Of a DNA stretch of 64,000 nucleotides, positions 14,891 through 25,086 are shown piece by piece (position 1 is the stretch's first letter; each line of letters opens with the position of its first letter). Position numbers and translations under genes: made by a program. The stretch is from Bradyrhizobium jicamae (lineage in GTDB: Bacteria; Pseudomonadota; Alphaproteobacteria; Rhizobiales; Xanthobacteraceae). Where the stretch lies: NCBI RefSeq assembly GCF_018130215.1, contig NZ_JAFCKQ010000027.1:37917-101916 (forward strand). Reading direction: 5' to 3'. The notes under the pieces were generated by a model. The model did not search any database and was not told the DNA's origin. It saw only the letters and a list, made by a program, of their open reading frames with translations.

Positions 14891-16249
14891 TCATGACGGC
14901 CTCTTGGCGGCGATGACGCGGAAGCCTTTGCGGGGTTTGCGGTCGATCGGGTCGTCGTATTCTTCGGAGACCAGCAGCCCGTTCCTGGCCCATGTGCGGA
15001 CGATGTCCCGGCATTGACTTTCAGTCCGGCCGGGGCAGTGCTGCTGCACGACGCGCCAAGCCGCGCGGGTGGTCGTGTTGGGCCCGTCGGTGAACCGCTG
15101 GCCGTTCGGCAGGCCGGCCTCGATCTCGTCCAGGGCGGCGTTGAGCTGGGCGCTGGTGATGCCATCCCAGGTCTTCGGCGGGTGCCACGGGATCACCGTC
15201 TGCACCTCGTCGCCGTTGGGATAGTCGACGGTTCCGTTCTCGAGCCGGACGCCGATCAGCTTGAACCATGTGGCCTCGCCCGACTGCGGGGCGGTGTTCA
15301 CCTTGGCGCTATCCAGGCGGATGTACTGGCGGCGGTCCTCGGCCCGGATGCCAAAGGCCTCGCCGTCCTGGTCGGACATGCGGGTGAGCGTGTACATGAG
15401 CCGACCGGCATCCCGGGCCGAACTCGCGCCGCGGCCGGCGTCAGCGTCACCGGCGACCTGCTGCCCCTTCTTCGTGTGGTGCGGGACGTCGACCGCGATG
15501 TTGAGCTCGATGGCTAATTGCACCAGCAGGCCGCAGACAAAGTCCATCGCGCCGTTGTCGTTCTCCTCCAGCGTATGGAGCTTCACAAATGGATCCAGCC
15601 CGAGCAGGTCGATCTGGCGCCGGGTGATCGTCTCGCGCAGCATGGCCTCCAGCGGGCCGCGGACGCGTGCACCGTCCTTGATGTCGGCCAGCTTGATCCC
15701 CTTCGGGGTCGCGCAGAACAGCCAGCCCTTGAGGTCGGCAGCCTCGATGCCGTGGTGAATGCGAGCGGCGAGCAGCCGGCGCTGCAGTTCGTTGTCGTCG
15801 TCCTCCAGGCTCAGCAGCAGCACGCGGCTGCGTTTGAACACATGCTGCCCGGTGAGCGGCCGGCCGGTGGCGAGCGCGAGATATTGCAGCGTCCGTAGCG
15901 CGGTCTTGCCGGTGGCGCCCGGCGCAAGGATGCCGGACAGGAAACTGCGGCAAAACTGGTTGCCGAGCAGCCATTCCCGCGGCGGCGGAAGGCCGGCCAC
16001 GTCGCCGGCGTCCCACTCGCTGAGGCCATCGGCGGGGCGCGGCTGCGGCTCAGCGTCCTCGATCGGGCCCGGCAGCCCATAGTCCTCTGGGCCGCTGACC
16101 GGCGGCGGCGCGCCGGTGTGGCGCCAGCGATCGCGTTCGTCGGCCATCTCCATGCGCCTGACGCCTTCGGCCACCTCCAACGCTATGTGCCTCTCGTAGG
16201 CCTCGCGCTCGTCGTCCAAATCGGTGTCGTCGCGAAAGGCCGCGTTCAT
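14891..16249 (-). CDS. AAA family ATPase, RepA/DnaB-like replicative helicase
   Basis: 452 residues. An acidic N-terminal 90 residues, then a RecA-type core with Walker A APGATGKT (about 109-116; first glycine replaced by Ala), LLLSLEDDD, Walker B IDLLGLDP (213-220) and the motif VPHHTKKG near 255. The C-terminal 120 residues look like a winged-helix module. This is the hexameric RepA-like helicase class found in plasmids, satellites and phages, and would unwind the element's origin. Its start overlaps the PC4-like gene by 4 bases. It is probably the main replication protein. Confidence 0.8.
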   Translation of the reverse strand: MNAAFRDDTDLDDEREAYERHIALEVAEGVRRMEMADERDRWRHTGAPPPVSGPEDYGLPGPIEDAEPQPRPADGLSEWDAGDVAGLPPPREWLLGNQFCRSFLSGILAPGATGKTALRTLQYLALATGRPLTGQHVFKRSRVLLLSLEDDDNELQRRLLAARIHHGIEAADLKGWLFCATPKGIKLADIKDGARVRGPLEAMLRETITRRQIDLLGLDPFVKLHTLEENDNGAMDFVCGLLVQLAIELNIAVDVPHHTKKGQQVAGDADAGRGASSARDAGRLMYTLTRMSDQDGEAFGIRAEDRRQYIRLDSAKVNTAPQSGEATWFKLIGVRLENGTVDYPNGDEVQTVIPWHPPKTWDGITSAQLNAALDEIEAGLPNGQRFTDGPNTTTRAAWRVVQQHCPGRTESQCRDIVRTWARNGLLVSEEYDDPIDRKPRKGFRVIAAKRPS

Positions 16250-16512
16250 TCGTCACCCCCGATGAGCCCAAGATCGCGAGCGCGCTGCACCGCCTTGTTG
16301 ACCGCGGCCGCAAACTCCTTGATCCGCGACAGGCCGACGGTGACGCCCTTCCCGGTCGGCACGCTCTGGCCTTCGCTGTTCGTGTCGAACAGGCGGCAAT
16401 CCAGAAACTCGTGGCCTTCGTATTGTTTGAGACTGATGACGATGGTCTGCCGGCGGTTGCGGGCCGATTTCCAAAGCTTGCCGATCTCGATCGGCTCGGA
16501 AATTTTGCTCAT
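16246..16512 (-). CDS. PC4/YdbC-like ssDNA-binding protein
   Basis: 88 residues from MSKISEPIEIGKLWKS; the ATGA overlap at 16509-16512 decides the start. RRQTIVISLKQYEGHEFLDCRLF then PTGKGVTVGLSRIKEFAAAV is the PC4 (p15) strand-and-helix pattern. PC4-type proteins bind single-stranded DNA as dimers. Placed directly before the helicase gene, it probably coats unwound DNA in replication of the element. Confidence 0.75.
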   Translation of the reverse strand: MSKISEPIEIGKLWKSARNRRQTIVISLKQYEGHEFLDCRLFDTNSEGQSVPTGKGVTVGLSRIKEFAAAVNKAVQRARDLGLIGGDE

Positions 16513-16745
16513 GACCGCGCCTCCGAGAAGGCGGCCGCGATCCGGTCCTGCACCGCGGCCTGGCCGTAGGCCTCGATCAGTGCGCAGTGCTCGGCGAGGT
16601 ACTGAAGGTTGTCGACGGCGATCTGCTTGGAGATCCAGCCCTCGTCGACGAACCAGCGTTGGTATCCGCAGCACTCGGCGAACTCGTCGAGGGGCGGAAT
16701 TTCGTGCGCCTCGTTGCTCGGCGCAAAGCGTTCGTGATATGTCAT
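16509..16745 (-). CDS. phage-type hypothetical protein
   Basis: 78 residues, acidic, with the segment LDEFAECCGYQRWFVDEGWI and a helical C-terminus. Overlaps the PC4-like gene by 4 bases. Unknown family; likely part of the replication operon 16745-14891. Confidence 0.6.
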   Translation of the reverse strand: MTYHERFAPSNEAHEIPPLDEFAECCGYQRWFVDEGWISKQIAVDNLQYLAEHCALIEAYGQAAVQDRIAAAFSEARS

Positions 16746-16807
16746 CGCGTGTGCTGAAATGTTTGCGGCCGGTCTTCTGGGGTGCCACCCAGGCCGGCCG
16801 TTTTTCG

Positions 16808-17041
16808 TCAGGCTGCGGTTTCAATCAGGCGAGAGGCCTGCCAGCGCCGGTTCTCACCGACCGTGACGCCTTTTCGGCGTGCCGAAAGCTGAATGAAGCG
16901 CGGGCCCCTGCCGTTTGCGATGAGCCGCTGGCCAGTGCTGGCGCTGAAGCTGTTGAGCTCGCACCACTCCCCGAATGTCATGATCCGATCGTCATCGATG
17001 CCGGCCTGATGCAGCGTGGCGCGGCTTATCTCGCAGTTCAT
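16808..17041 (-). CDS. excisionase/AlpA-like HTH protein
   Basis: 77 residues from ATG at 17041, with AGGAGA 8 bases upstream. MTFGEWCELNSFSASTGQRLI is a MerR-type winged-helix start, and NGRGPRFIQLSARRKGVTV forms the wing, as in Xis and AlpA proteins. It would direct the integrase to excise and may also activate the replication operon that follows it. A GC-rich hairpin with a T-run on the plus strand lies between it and the next gene (about 16764-16805). Confidence 0.7.
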   Translation of the reverse strand: MNCEISRATLHQAGIDDDRIMTFGEWCELNSFSASTGQRLIANGRGPRFIQLSARRKGVTVGENRRWQASRLIETAA

Positions 17042-17195
17042 TTGAAAAATCTCCTGACGGCCTGTGACAGTCAGGATGCGGTTTGGTCATTCTCCAGCAA
17101 CGCACCATCGGGCCAGCGGCAAAATGCGCCCCTAGCCGTCAAATTCCGGATGCTTGCCCTGCCCCGGAGCATCGTTGGTTTAAGCTTAGAAATAC

Positions 17196-17345
17196 TCACA
17201 CTTTCAGTGACTTAAGGCCCGTCTTGAGAATGCTTGCCGCATGCGGCGCTATCTGCCTTGCGCACATTTCCCTTGTCCGTTCGGTCACTGCTGCTTTGAC
17301 GACTTCCTCAATGTTTATGGGCGTTTCTTGAATATTTGACTCCAT
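17196..17345 (-). CDS. small hypothetical protein
   Basis: 49 residues from MESNIQETPINIEEVV; helical, with a basic C-terminus (LKTGLKSLKV). No ribosome site is clear, so the start is uncertain. It lies between the integrase and the excisionase-like gene, where directionality or immunity factors are often found. Confidence 0.4.
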   Translation of the reverse strand: MESNIQETPINIEEVVKAAVTERTREMCARQIAPHAASILKTGLKSLKV

Positions 17346-17390
17346 GCTTGCTGCGGCAGCACGGATGCGCCCAATTTTATACTTGCGCTG

Positions 17391-17419
17391 CAAAAAAGCC
17401 CCTGCGGCACAGGGGCTTT
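17391..17419 (-). terminator. integrase terminator
   Basis: AAAGCCCCTG (17395-17404), loop CGGCA, CAGGGGCTTT (17410-17419), a perfect 10-bp stem. On the minus strand a run of T follows (complement of 17392-17397), so it ends the integrase transcript, whose stop is at 17455. Confidence 0.8.
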
Positions 17420-17454
17420 CTTGCTTTTGCGACCGATGCCGGCGATCGCTGGTA

Positions 17455-18681
17455 CTAGCGATCGCTTGTTACAATCTCGATCAGATGCGCCTCCCACTTC
17501 CGAAGCGCCTCGGCGATCTCCGGCTCGTAATCGTGATGATCATACACGCCGCCGATCCCGGCCTTGTGCCCGGCGTGGTTCAGGACCATCTCGGCGACGT
17601 GCGGCAACACGCCGAGCTTCCCCAGACGAGTGCGTACGGTCCGGCGAAGGTCGTGAAGCCGCCACGGCGCCAACGGTTTGCCCTCGGCAGCGGCGATCCG
17701 CGCGTTCAGCGTCAGCGAATAATAAGACCAGGCGTTGAAGCCGTTTGCCCCGCCCCCGAACAGCGTTTCGCGACTGTTGCGTCGGCGGACAGTCCTTACG
17801 ATCTCGATCGCGGTCGCTGGCAACGTGAGCTCGTGCGGGCGCCTGCTCTTGATGCGCTCCTTCGGGATCGCCAGCTTGCCTTGGTCGGCGTCGATCTCGG
17901 ACCAGCGGAGCCCGCCAATCTCGTCGCGCCGACAAGCGGTCAGCATGAGCAGCCGGACGATCTTCCCGAAGTCGTCGTCGAGGCAGTGGTTCCAGATGCA
18001 CCGGATCTCCGCGTCCGTCAGAACGCGATCGCGCGGCGGCTTGCCGTATACGGGGTTGTCGGTGCCAATCGTCGGATTGGCCTTCACGCCGAACCCCTGT
18101 CTCATGCACCAAGCGAAAAATGATGAAAGCGCCCCACGGGCCCGGGCGGCCGACGTCGGCCCATGAGCTTTGATCAGGTCTCGGAGCAGCGCCGCCACGT
18201 CCTCGAATGTGATCTTGGCGACCGGCTTCCGCTGGAGCGGGGCGCAATGCCGGCGAAGGTACCGCTCCTCGGCGATGTACGTGTTCCGCCGCAGGGTGCC
18301 ATCCTGCAGCCGGGCGTCCTGGGCAGCCAAATAGAGTTCCGCCAGCTTTTCAAAGGTCCGGGCGTTCGCCTCCTGGTCGGCGCGCCTCTGGGCCTCCTCC
18401 TCGTCCGGATCGATGCCGAGCTCGACCTGGGCGAAACGCCTCCGGGCGATCGTGCGGGCGTCCTCGACGGTGACCTTCCGGACGTCCCCGAGGCTCTTCC
18501 GGCGCTGTTCCAAGCCGACCCGGTATTGGACCACGTAAGAGGCCTTCCCAGGCCTCAAGCGCACGCCAAAACCCGGCAGGTCCGGATCCCACTGGATGTG
18601 GTCGGTCTTGCCGGCGGGCACGGTCAGCTTGCGCACGAAGGTGTCGGTGAAGCGGGTTCGATCGTCGGAAATCCTGAGCAT
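17455..18681 (-). CDS. int: tyrosine recombinase (phage integrase, DUF4102 type)
   Basis: 408 residues from MLRISDDRTR; the ATG at 18729 is possible but the AAAGGA before 18681 favours the shorter form. An arm-binding DUF4102 domain (about 10-95), a SAM-like core-binding domain (105-200) and the catalytic domain (215-400) are in order. All catalytic residues are visible: Arg in TACRRDEI (about 251), Lys in IKSRR (278), HDLRRT (343-346), His in LNHAGH (369) and Tyr in GGVYDHH (380). It sits 160 bases from the right end, so it is the enzyme that used the TAGCCGGAGAT site in comEC. Confidence 0.95.
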   Translation of the reverse strand: MLRISDDRTRFTDTFVRKLTVPAGKTDHIQWDPDLPGFGVRLRPGKASYVVQYRVGLEQRRKSLGDVRKVTVEDARTIARRRFAQVELGIDPDEEEAQRRADQEANARTFEKLAELYLAAQDARLQDGTLRRNTYIAEERYLRRHCAPLQRKPVAKITFEDVAALLRDLIKAHGPTSAARARGALSSFFAWCMRQGFGVKANPTIGTDNPVYGKPPRDRVLTDAEIRCIWNHCLDDDFGKIVRLLMLTACRRDEIGGLRWSEIDADQGKLAIPKERIKSRRPHELTLPATAIEIVRTVRRRNSRETLFGGGANGFNAWSYYSLTLNARIAAAEGKPLAPWRLHDLRRTVRTRLGKLGVLPHVAEMVLNHAGHKAGIGGVYDHHDYEPEIAEALRKWEAHLIEIVTSDR

Positions 18682-18841
18682 GGGAAGCAGTCCATCCTTT
18701 TTTTGGAAGCACGGGGTGCGCGTCAACATGACCTAAGGTGAACGGAACTGATGCCGGCAGTCACATGCTGTTACCGGCTAAGCCATTGATATCTGTGGAT
18801 GTTGAGGCGTCCTGAATGCTCGTGACGCTTGAGGCTATCTG

Positions 18842-19759
18842 TTAGCCGGAGATCGACAGCACGTGGCCGAGGCCGGAGATGAACATCGCATCATTGACCG
18901 GCGTCGTGATCGCATCGCGCCGGCCGGTGAGCAGCGCGGTCGCTATCGCGCGCTTGTCGCCGTCGAGCGTGGTGCGGATACGCGCATCGATGGCGTCGCG
19001 GAGGTTCTGCATGACCGCGGCATAGCGCAGCGCAAACCCGCCGCTTGCAGGCGGCTCCCTGCTCCCGATCGCGCCCATCGCGAAGCCGGAGGCACCGATG
19101 CCCTGGAAATAGAGATCGCGGCCGAAATCATAAGAGCCCGGACGTTGCGGCCCGAGCGGCGGCATCAGCCGCGCCTTCAGCTCCACGAAACTGCCGACGT
19201 CCGGTGCCGTCCCCTTTCTCACCGAGAGCCTGACACGCTCCAGCTTCGTGGCGTCGCGCGGGCTCTCCATCGAGACCACGCGCAGCACGAAGCGGTCGGT
19301 TTTCTCCCTGATGTCGCGCGTCTCGACGAAACCCGTCAGCGCCACCGAGAACATCGGCCGCGCCAGCACGCCGTGCGCGACATACGCCGTCCTCCACGTC
19401 GCCATCGCAAAGCCGGCAGCAACCGCCGCAATCATGACCATGGCGGGAAACAGCTTGTGCCGCCGCAGCAGGATCGCCAGCGCGCACAGCAGGATCGCGA
19501 CGGCGGCCGCGACCGGAAGCACCGGCTCGCGCCCGGCACCGAAATAGAACGCGATACCGGTCCCGAACGCCACCGGCACCCACGGTAACAGTCGCCCGGC
19601 ACCCGCCTCGGCGCAAACCCATTGCCGCAAGGTCTCGGCGAAAGCCGGCCAGACGTTGACGCGCACGGGCATGTAGCCGCCGGCCGGCGTGACCGCGCGC
19701 GGCGGCCACGTCCCTGCATAGCCGCGTTTGCCGCCCGGCGTCGTACCCTGCTCAGCCAT
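18842..19759 (-). pseudogene. comEC: comEC/rec2 competence channel, 5' part cut off by the integrated element
   Basis: About 305 residues from MAEQGTTPGG (ATG also at 19786). It has two or three membrane helices near residues 50-120, the DUF4131 OB-like domain with LTGFVETRDIREKTDRFVL, and the first part of the Competence domain ending GLGHVLSISG. It stops at the attachment core (TAA). The rest is at 1588-2946. A free N-terminal part alone should not form a DNA channel. Downstream genes glnS and gltX are not affected. Confidence 0.9.
18843..18853. repeat. attR core repeat of the comEC element
   Basis: Second copy of TAGCCGGAGAT. Overlaps the last codons of the truncated comEC 5' part; the element's own base after the core turns the frame into GGC-TAA, so insertion itself creates the stop codon. 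CCGGCTAA at 18774-18781 is the inverse of TTAGCCGG here and may be part of the recombination site. Confidence 0.9.
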
Positions 19760-19856
19760 TCCGCTTGCGATCCCCCAGGGGCGCAAGGCTACCGGAACCT
19801 GCAGTTACACGACTAGTGGAACACAACCAGAACGGATCACTGAGCGGCTCGCGCGC

Positions 19857-20243
19857 CTAGATCAGCGGTGTCTGTGACGAGACGTGATGACAGGCGATCT
19901 TCCAGCCACCGTCCTCGCGTACGATCACCCAGGTGATCTTCACGGCGAGCGACGGCGCATCGCTGTCGAGGAAGAACGACGCGATGCCAGCCATGTTGAC
20001 GAGATCCGGATTGACCCGGCCGGTCCTCACCTCGCTGAACTGCACGCGCGGCGCAGCCCAGCGCGGCAAGCCGTTGAAATAGGCCTTCACGCCATCGCGA
20101 CCGCGATAGAGCGTCGGGTTGGACCCGAAGAAGAACGCGCCCTGCGAGTAGAGTGCGGCGAGCGCGTCTGCATCGAGCTTGCTGAAATGCGCGGACCATT
20201 TGGCGATGATGTCGGAGGCGATGTCATCGGTGTCATCTGGCAT
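19857..20243 (-). CDS. NTF2-like (SnoaL/DUF4440) protein
   Basis: 128 residues from MPDDTDDIA; GGGGAAA precedes this ATG, so the one at 20270 is not preferred. The pattern of helix, strand and long curved sheet (ALYSQGAFFFGSNPTLYRG; GGWKIACHHVSS) is that of NTF2-like small-molecule-binding or enzyme folds. No active-site identity can be read. It lies 9 bases upstream in sequence of the glnS stop (20280), transcribed in the same direction after it. Confidence 0.7.
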   Translation of the reverse strand: MPDDTDDIASDIIAKWSAHFSKLDADALAALYSQGAFFFGSNPTLYRGRDGVKAYFNGLPRWAAPRVQFSEVRTGRVNPDLVNMAGIASFFLDSDAPSLAVKITWVIVREDGGWKIACHHVSSQTPLI

Positions 20244-20279
20244 CGGTCGTTTCCCCTTCATCGGCCGCAAATGCGCGAT

Positions 20280-21965
20280 CTAGCCCTTCCCGCCAACTTC
20301 CTTCGCAAACGTGTCGCGCAGGCCGATGGTGCGGTTGAACACCAGCCTGTCCGCGGTCGAGTCCGCATCGCGCACGAAGTAGCCCTGCCGTTCGAACTGC
20401 ATCACGTCGGGCGAATTGCTCTCGGCGATCGCGGGCTCGACGCGAGCGTCCGTCAGGACTTCCAGCGACTGCGGGTTGAGGTCGGCGGTAAAGTTGGCCG
20501 CGTTCGGGCTCGGATTGGAGAACAGCTGGTTGTAGATGCGGATCTCCGCCGGCTTCGACTGCGCCGCCGGCAGCCAGTGCATCGTCGCCTTCACCTTGCG
20601 GCCATCGGGGGCATTGCCGCCCTTGGTCGCGGGATCATAGGTGCAACGCAGCTCGACGACCTCGCCGGCGTCGTTCTTCACCACGCTCGTGCACTTGATG
20701 AAATATGCATAGCGCAGCCGCACCTCGTTGCCGGGCGAGAGGCGGAAGAACTTCTTCGGCGGGTTCTCCATGAAGTCGTCGCGCTCGATGTAGAGCTCGC
20801 GGCCGAAGGCGATCTTGCGGGTGCCAGCCTCCGGATTGTCGGGATGGTTGACCGCCTCGAGTTCCTCGACCTGCCCTTCCGGATAGTTCTCGATCACGAC
20901 CTTGAGCGGCCGCAGCACCGCCATGCGGCGCAGCGCGGTGCGGTTCAGCTCCTCGCGGATGCAGAATTCGAGCATGCCTACATCGACCACGCTGTTGGCC
21001 TTCGCCACGCCGATACGCTTGACGAATTCGCGCACCGCAGCCGGCGGCACGCCACGCCGCTTCAGGCCGGCAATCGTCGGCATGCGCGGGTCGTCCCAGC
21101 CCGAGACATGGCCGTCGCGCACGAGCTGGGTCAGCACACGCTTGGACAGCAGCGTGTAGGTCAGGTTCAGCCGCGCCATTTCATACTGGTGCGGCTTCGA
21201 CGGCACCGGCAGCTTGTCGAGCAGCCATTCGTAGAGCGGCCGATGATCCTCGAACTCCAGCGTGCAGATCGAATGGGTGATGCCTTCGATGGCATCCGAC
21301 TGGCCGTGAGCGTAGTCGTAGCTCGGATAGATCGACCATTTGTCGCCTGTGCGCGGGTGATGGGCGTGCAGGATGCGGTACAGCACGGGGTCGCGCAGGT
21401 TGATGTTGCCGGCGGCCATGTCGATCTTCGCGCGCAGCACGCGGGTGCCGTTCGGAAACTCGCCAGCCTTCATGCGGCGAAAAAGGTCGAGATTCTCCTC
21501 AATCGAACGGCCGCGGAACGGCGAGTTCTTGCCCGGCTCGGTCAGCGTGCCGCGGCTCAGCCGGATCTCCTCCTGCGACTGGTCGTCGACATAGGCATGG
21601 CCAGCCTTGATCAGCCCCTCGGCCCAATCATACAGGCGCTCGAAATAGTCGGAGGCGAAGAAGAGGTTGGTTCCCCAGTCGAAGCCGAGCCAATGGACGT
21701 CGGCCTGGATCGAGTCGATGAATTCCTGCTCCTCCCTGGTCGGGTTGGTGTCGTCGAAGCGCAGGTTGCACTGGCCCCCGAACTCCTGGGCGATGCCGAA
21801 ATTCAGGGCAATCGACTTGGCGTGACCGATGTGCAGGTAGCCATTCGGCTCCGGCGGGAAGCGCGTCACGATCCGGTCGTGCCTGTGGGAGGAGAGATCG
21901 GCCTGGACGATGTCGCGGATGAAGTCGCGCCCTGCCTCTGCCGTCGCCGTGTCAGTCGTCATCAT
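20280..21965 (-). CDS. glnS: glutaminyl-tRNA synthetase
   Basis: 561 residues from MMTTDTATAEAG. Class I aminoacyl-tRNA synthetase: FPPEPNGYLHIGHAKS carries the HIGH motif (about residue 40), the KMSKS equivalent is TLLSKR, and CTLEFEDHRPLYEWLLD is typical of GlnRS rather than GluRS. It charges tRNA-Gln directly. It is divergent from gltX across 150 bases, so both members of the Glu/Gln synthetase family lie head to head. Confidence 0.95.
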   Translation of the reverse strand: MMTTDTATAEAGRDFIRDIVQADLSSHRHDRIVTRFPPEPNGYLHIGHAKSIALNFGIAQEFGGQCNLRFDDTNPTREEQEFIDSIQADVHWLGFDWGTNLFFASDYFERLYDWAEGLIKAGHAYVDDQSQEEIRLSRGTLTEPGKNSPFRGRSIEENLDLFRRMKAGEFPNGTRVLRAKIDMAAGNINLRDPVLYRILHAHHPRTGDKWSIYPSYDYAHGQSDAIEGITHSICTLEFEDHRPLYEWLLDKLPVPSKPHQYEMARLNLTYTLLSKRVLTQLVRDGHVSGWDDPRMPTIAGLKRRGVPPAAVREFVKRIGVAKANSVVDVGMLEFCIREELNRTALRRMAVLRPLKVVIENYPEGQVEELEAVNHPDNPEAGTRKIAFGRELYIERDDFMENPPKKFFRLSPGNEVRLRYAYFIKCTSVVKNDAGEVVELRCTYDPATKGGNAPDGRKVKATMHWLPAAQSKPAEIRIYNQLFSNPSPNAANFTADLNPQSLEVLTDARVEPAIAESNSPDVMQFERQGYFVRDADSTADRLVFNRTIGLRDTFAKEVGGKG

Positions 21966-22115
21966 GGGTTCCCTGGAGGAGTCTAGCGGACCTTCTGCCA
22001 AATTCGCCGGATGGAGCCAAGCCCGCTTCGGTCGGTCAAAAGGCCAGCCGAGGCTTTAGTTATGTCCGGTTCCTGCTATACACCACCGCCGTTCCCGCAT
22101 ACGTCTCGCTTGATC

Positions 22116-23537
22116 ATGACCGATTCCGTCGTTACCCGCTTCGCCCCCTCGCCGACCGGCTTCCTCCATATTGGAGGTGCCCGCACCGCGCTGTTCAACT
22201 GGCTCTATGCCAAAAAGCGCGGCGGCAAAATGCTGTTGCGGATCGAGGACACCGACCGCGAACGCTCGACCAAGGAAGCGATTGACGCCATCCTCGACGG
22301 CCTGAAATGGCTCGAGCTGGATTGGGACGACGACGTCATCTACCAGTTCAGCCGCGCTGCCCGCCACCGCGAGGTCGCCGAGAGCCTGCTGGCCTCCGGG
22401 CGGGCCTACCACTGCTACGCCACGGCCGAAGAGCTCGCGGCGATGCGCGAGAAGGCGCGCGCCGAGGGGCGTACCCGCCTCTATGACGGCCTGTGGCGCG
22501 ACCGCGATCCGGCCACGGCGCCGTCAGGCGTCAAGCCGACCATCCGCCTGAAGGCGCCGCAGACCGGTGAGACCGTGATCGAGGATCAGGTCCAGGGCCG
22601 CGTGGTCTGGCAGAACGAGAACCTCGACGATCTCGTCCTGCTGCGCGGCGACGGCACGCCAACCTACATGCTCGCCGTCGTCGTCGACGACCACGACATG
22701 GGCGTCACCCACGTGATCCGCGGCGACGACCACCTCATCAACGCCGCACGCCAGAAGCAGATCTACGACGCGCTGGAATGGGACATCCCGAACATGTCCC
22801 ACATTCCGCTGATCCACGGTCCCGACGGCTCGAAGCTGTCGAAGCGCCACGGTGCGCTCGGCGTCGATGCCTATCGCGCCATGGGCTATCTGCCCGCGGC
22901 GCTGCGCAACTACCTCGTCCGGCTCGGCTGGAGCCACGGTGACCAGGAGATCTTCTCGACGCAGGAGATGATCGACGCCTTCGACCTGCCGGCCATCGGC
23001 CGCTCGGCCGCTCGGTTCGATTTCGCCAAGCTAGAGAACCTCAACGGCCACTACATCCGCCAAAGCGACGATCAATCCCTCGTGACCCAGTTCGAGCAGG
23101 TGCTGGACTATGTTCCCGAGGGCGCCGCGCTGAAGGCCAAGCTGAACGATGCCACCCGAGCACAATTGCTGCGAGCGATGCCCAGCCTGAAGGAGCGCGC
23201 CAAGACGCTGATCGAACTGATCTCGGGCGCCTATTTCATCTTCGCCGACCGGCCGCTCGAGATCGAGCCGAAGGCGGCTGTGCTGCTGACGCCGGAGACG
23301 CGCACGCTGATAGGCCGGTTGCGCATAGCGCTCGAAGCCGTCACCGACTGGACGGCGGAAACCACCGAGACCGCAATGCGGAATTTCGCCGAGCAGAACA
23401 ATCTGAAGCTTGGCGCGGTTGCCCAGCCGTTGCGCGTTGCCCTGACCGGACGCACGACATCGCCGGGGATTTTCGACGTCCTGGCCGTGCTGGGGCGCCA
23501 GGAATGCCTCGCCCGGCTGGCCGATCAGGCGGCGTGA
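22116..23537 (+). CDS. gltX: glutamyl-tRNA synthetase
   Basis: 473 residues from MTDSVVTRFAPSPTGFLHIG, the usual GluRS start; the upstream frame back to 22011 is not part of the family. HIGG motif near residue 17, KLSKRHG (KMSKS) near 245 and a C-terminal anticodon-binding helical domain are present. It attaches glutamate to tRNA-Glu. The neighbour gltA follows on the same strand after 165 bases. Confidence 0.95.
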   Translation: MTDSVVTRFAPSPTGFLHIGGARTALFNWLYAKKRGGKMLLRIEDTDRERSTKEAIDAILDGLKWLELDWDDDVIYQFSRAARHREVAESLLASGRAYHCYATAEELAAMREKARAEGRTRLYDGLWRDRDPATAPSGVKPTIRLKAPQTGETVIEDQVQGRVVWQNENLDDLVLLRGDGTPTYMLAVVVDDHDMGVTHVIRGDDHLINAARQKQIYDALEWDIPNMSHIPLIHGPDGSKLSKRHGALGVDAYRAMGYLPAALRNYLVRLGWSHGDQEIFSTQEMIDAFDLPAIGRSAARFDFAKLENLNGHYIRQSDDQSLVTQFEQVLDYVPEGAALKAKLNDATRAQLLRAMPSLKERAKTLIELISGAYFIFADRPLEIEPKAAVLLTPETRTLIGRLRIALEAVTDWTAETTETAMRNFAEQNNLKLGAVAQPLRVALTGRTTSPGIFDVLAVLGRQECLARLADQAA

Positions 23538-23546
23538 TCGTCCTGC

Positions 23547-23568
23547 ATGGACCCCTCCCCGGGTCCAT
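23547..23568 (+). terminator. hairpin after gltX
   Basis: ATGGACCC (23547-23554), 6-base loop, GGGTCCAT (23561-23568), starting 9 bases after the gltX stop. No U-run follows, so it may be a pause or mRNA-stabilising stem rather than a full terminator. Confidence 0.45.
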
Positions 23569-23702
23569 CTTGCAGCGCACATAGCAATGAGCTACCCATC
23601 AGCGGACGCCTTCTAGACAAGCCGTCCCGCCCCGCCATGCGCCGTCACGACGGCGACCGGGCTAGGCCGGTTTTCGCAACGAATTCATCGGGGATTATCG
23701 CG

Positions 23703-25004
<1,302 letters not shown>

Positions 25005-25028
25005 GCCTCGTCGTCCTGCCTGACAACG

Positions 25029-25058
25029 AACGGCGCCGTCACCGGCGCCGTTTTCTTT
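25029..25058 (+). terminator. gltA terminator
   Basis: AACGGCGCCG (25029-25038), loop TCAC, CGGCGCCGTT (25043-25052), then TTCTTTT. Perfect stem with a U-rich tail, between convergent gltA and lpxB. Confidence 0.85.
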
Positions 25059-25086
25059 TGCCGCGCGCGGACGGACGAGGCGTTCG

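Larger units (their letters stand above)
2951..18853. mobile_element. integrated phage-satellite-like or reduced prophage element in comEC (about 15.9 kb)
   Basis: Bounded by the 11-bp direct repeat TAGCCGGAGAT (2951-2961 and 18843-18853) inside comEC. Contents seen: tyrosine integrase next to the right end, excisionase-like HTH protein, AAA ATPase/helicase with a PC4-like ssDNA-binding partner and nearby iteron-like repeats, a DnaT-like gene, RHH and XRE regulators, terminase small subunit, T7 gp14-like internal virion protein, and a left arm of unknown small genes. No large terminase, portal, major capsid, tail fibre or lysis gene is recognisable. Size, gene content and a lone TerS fit a phage-inducible-island type satellite, but a decayed podovirus is also possible. 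Confidence 0.85.

Noticed and set aside
16764..16805. CGGCCGG hairpin with TTTTT as terminator of a plus-strand gene
   Set aside because: There is no plus-strand gene before it; it lies between two minus-strand genes. Mentioned with the excisionase-like gene only.
3011..18691. TGGGAAGCAGT shared by 3032-3042 and 18681-18691 as integrase arm sites
   Set aside because: An 11-base match within 16 kb is expected by chance, and one copy is inside the integrase start. Kept only as a remark.
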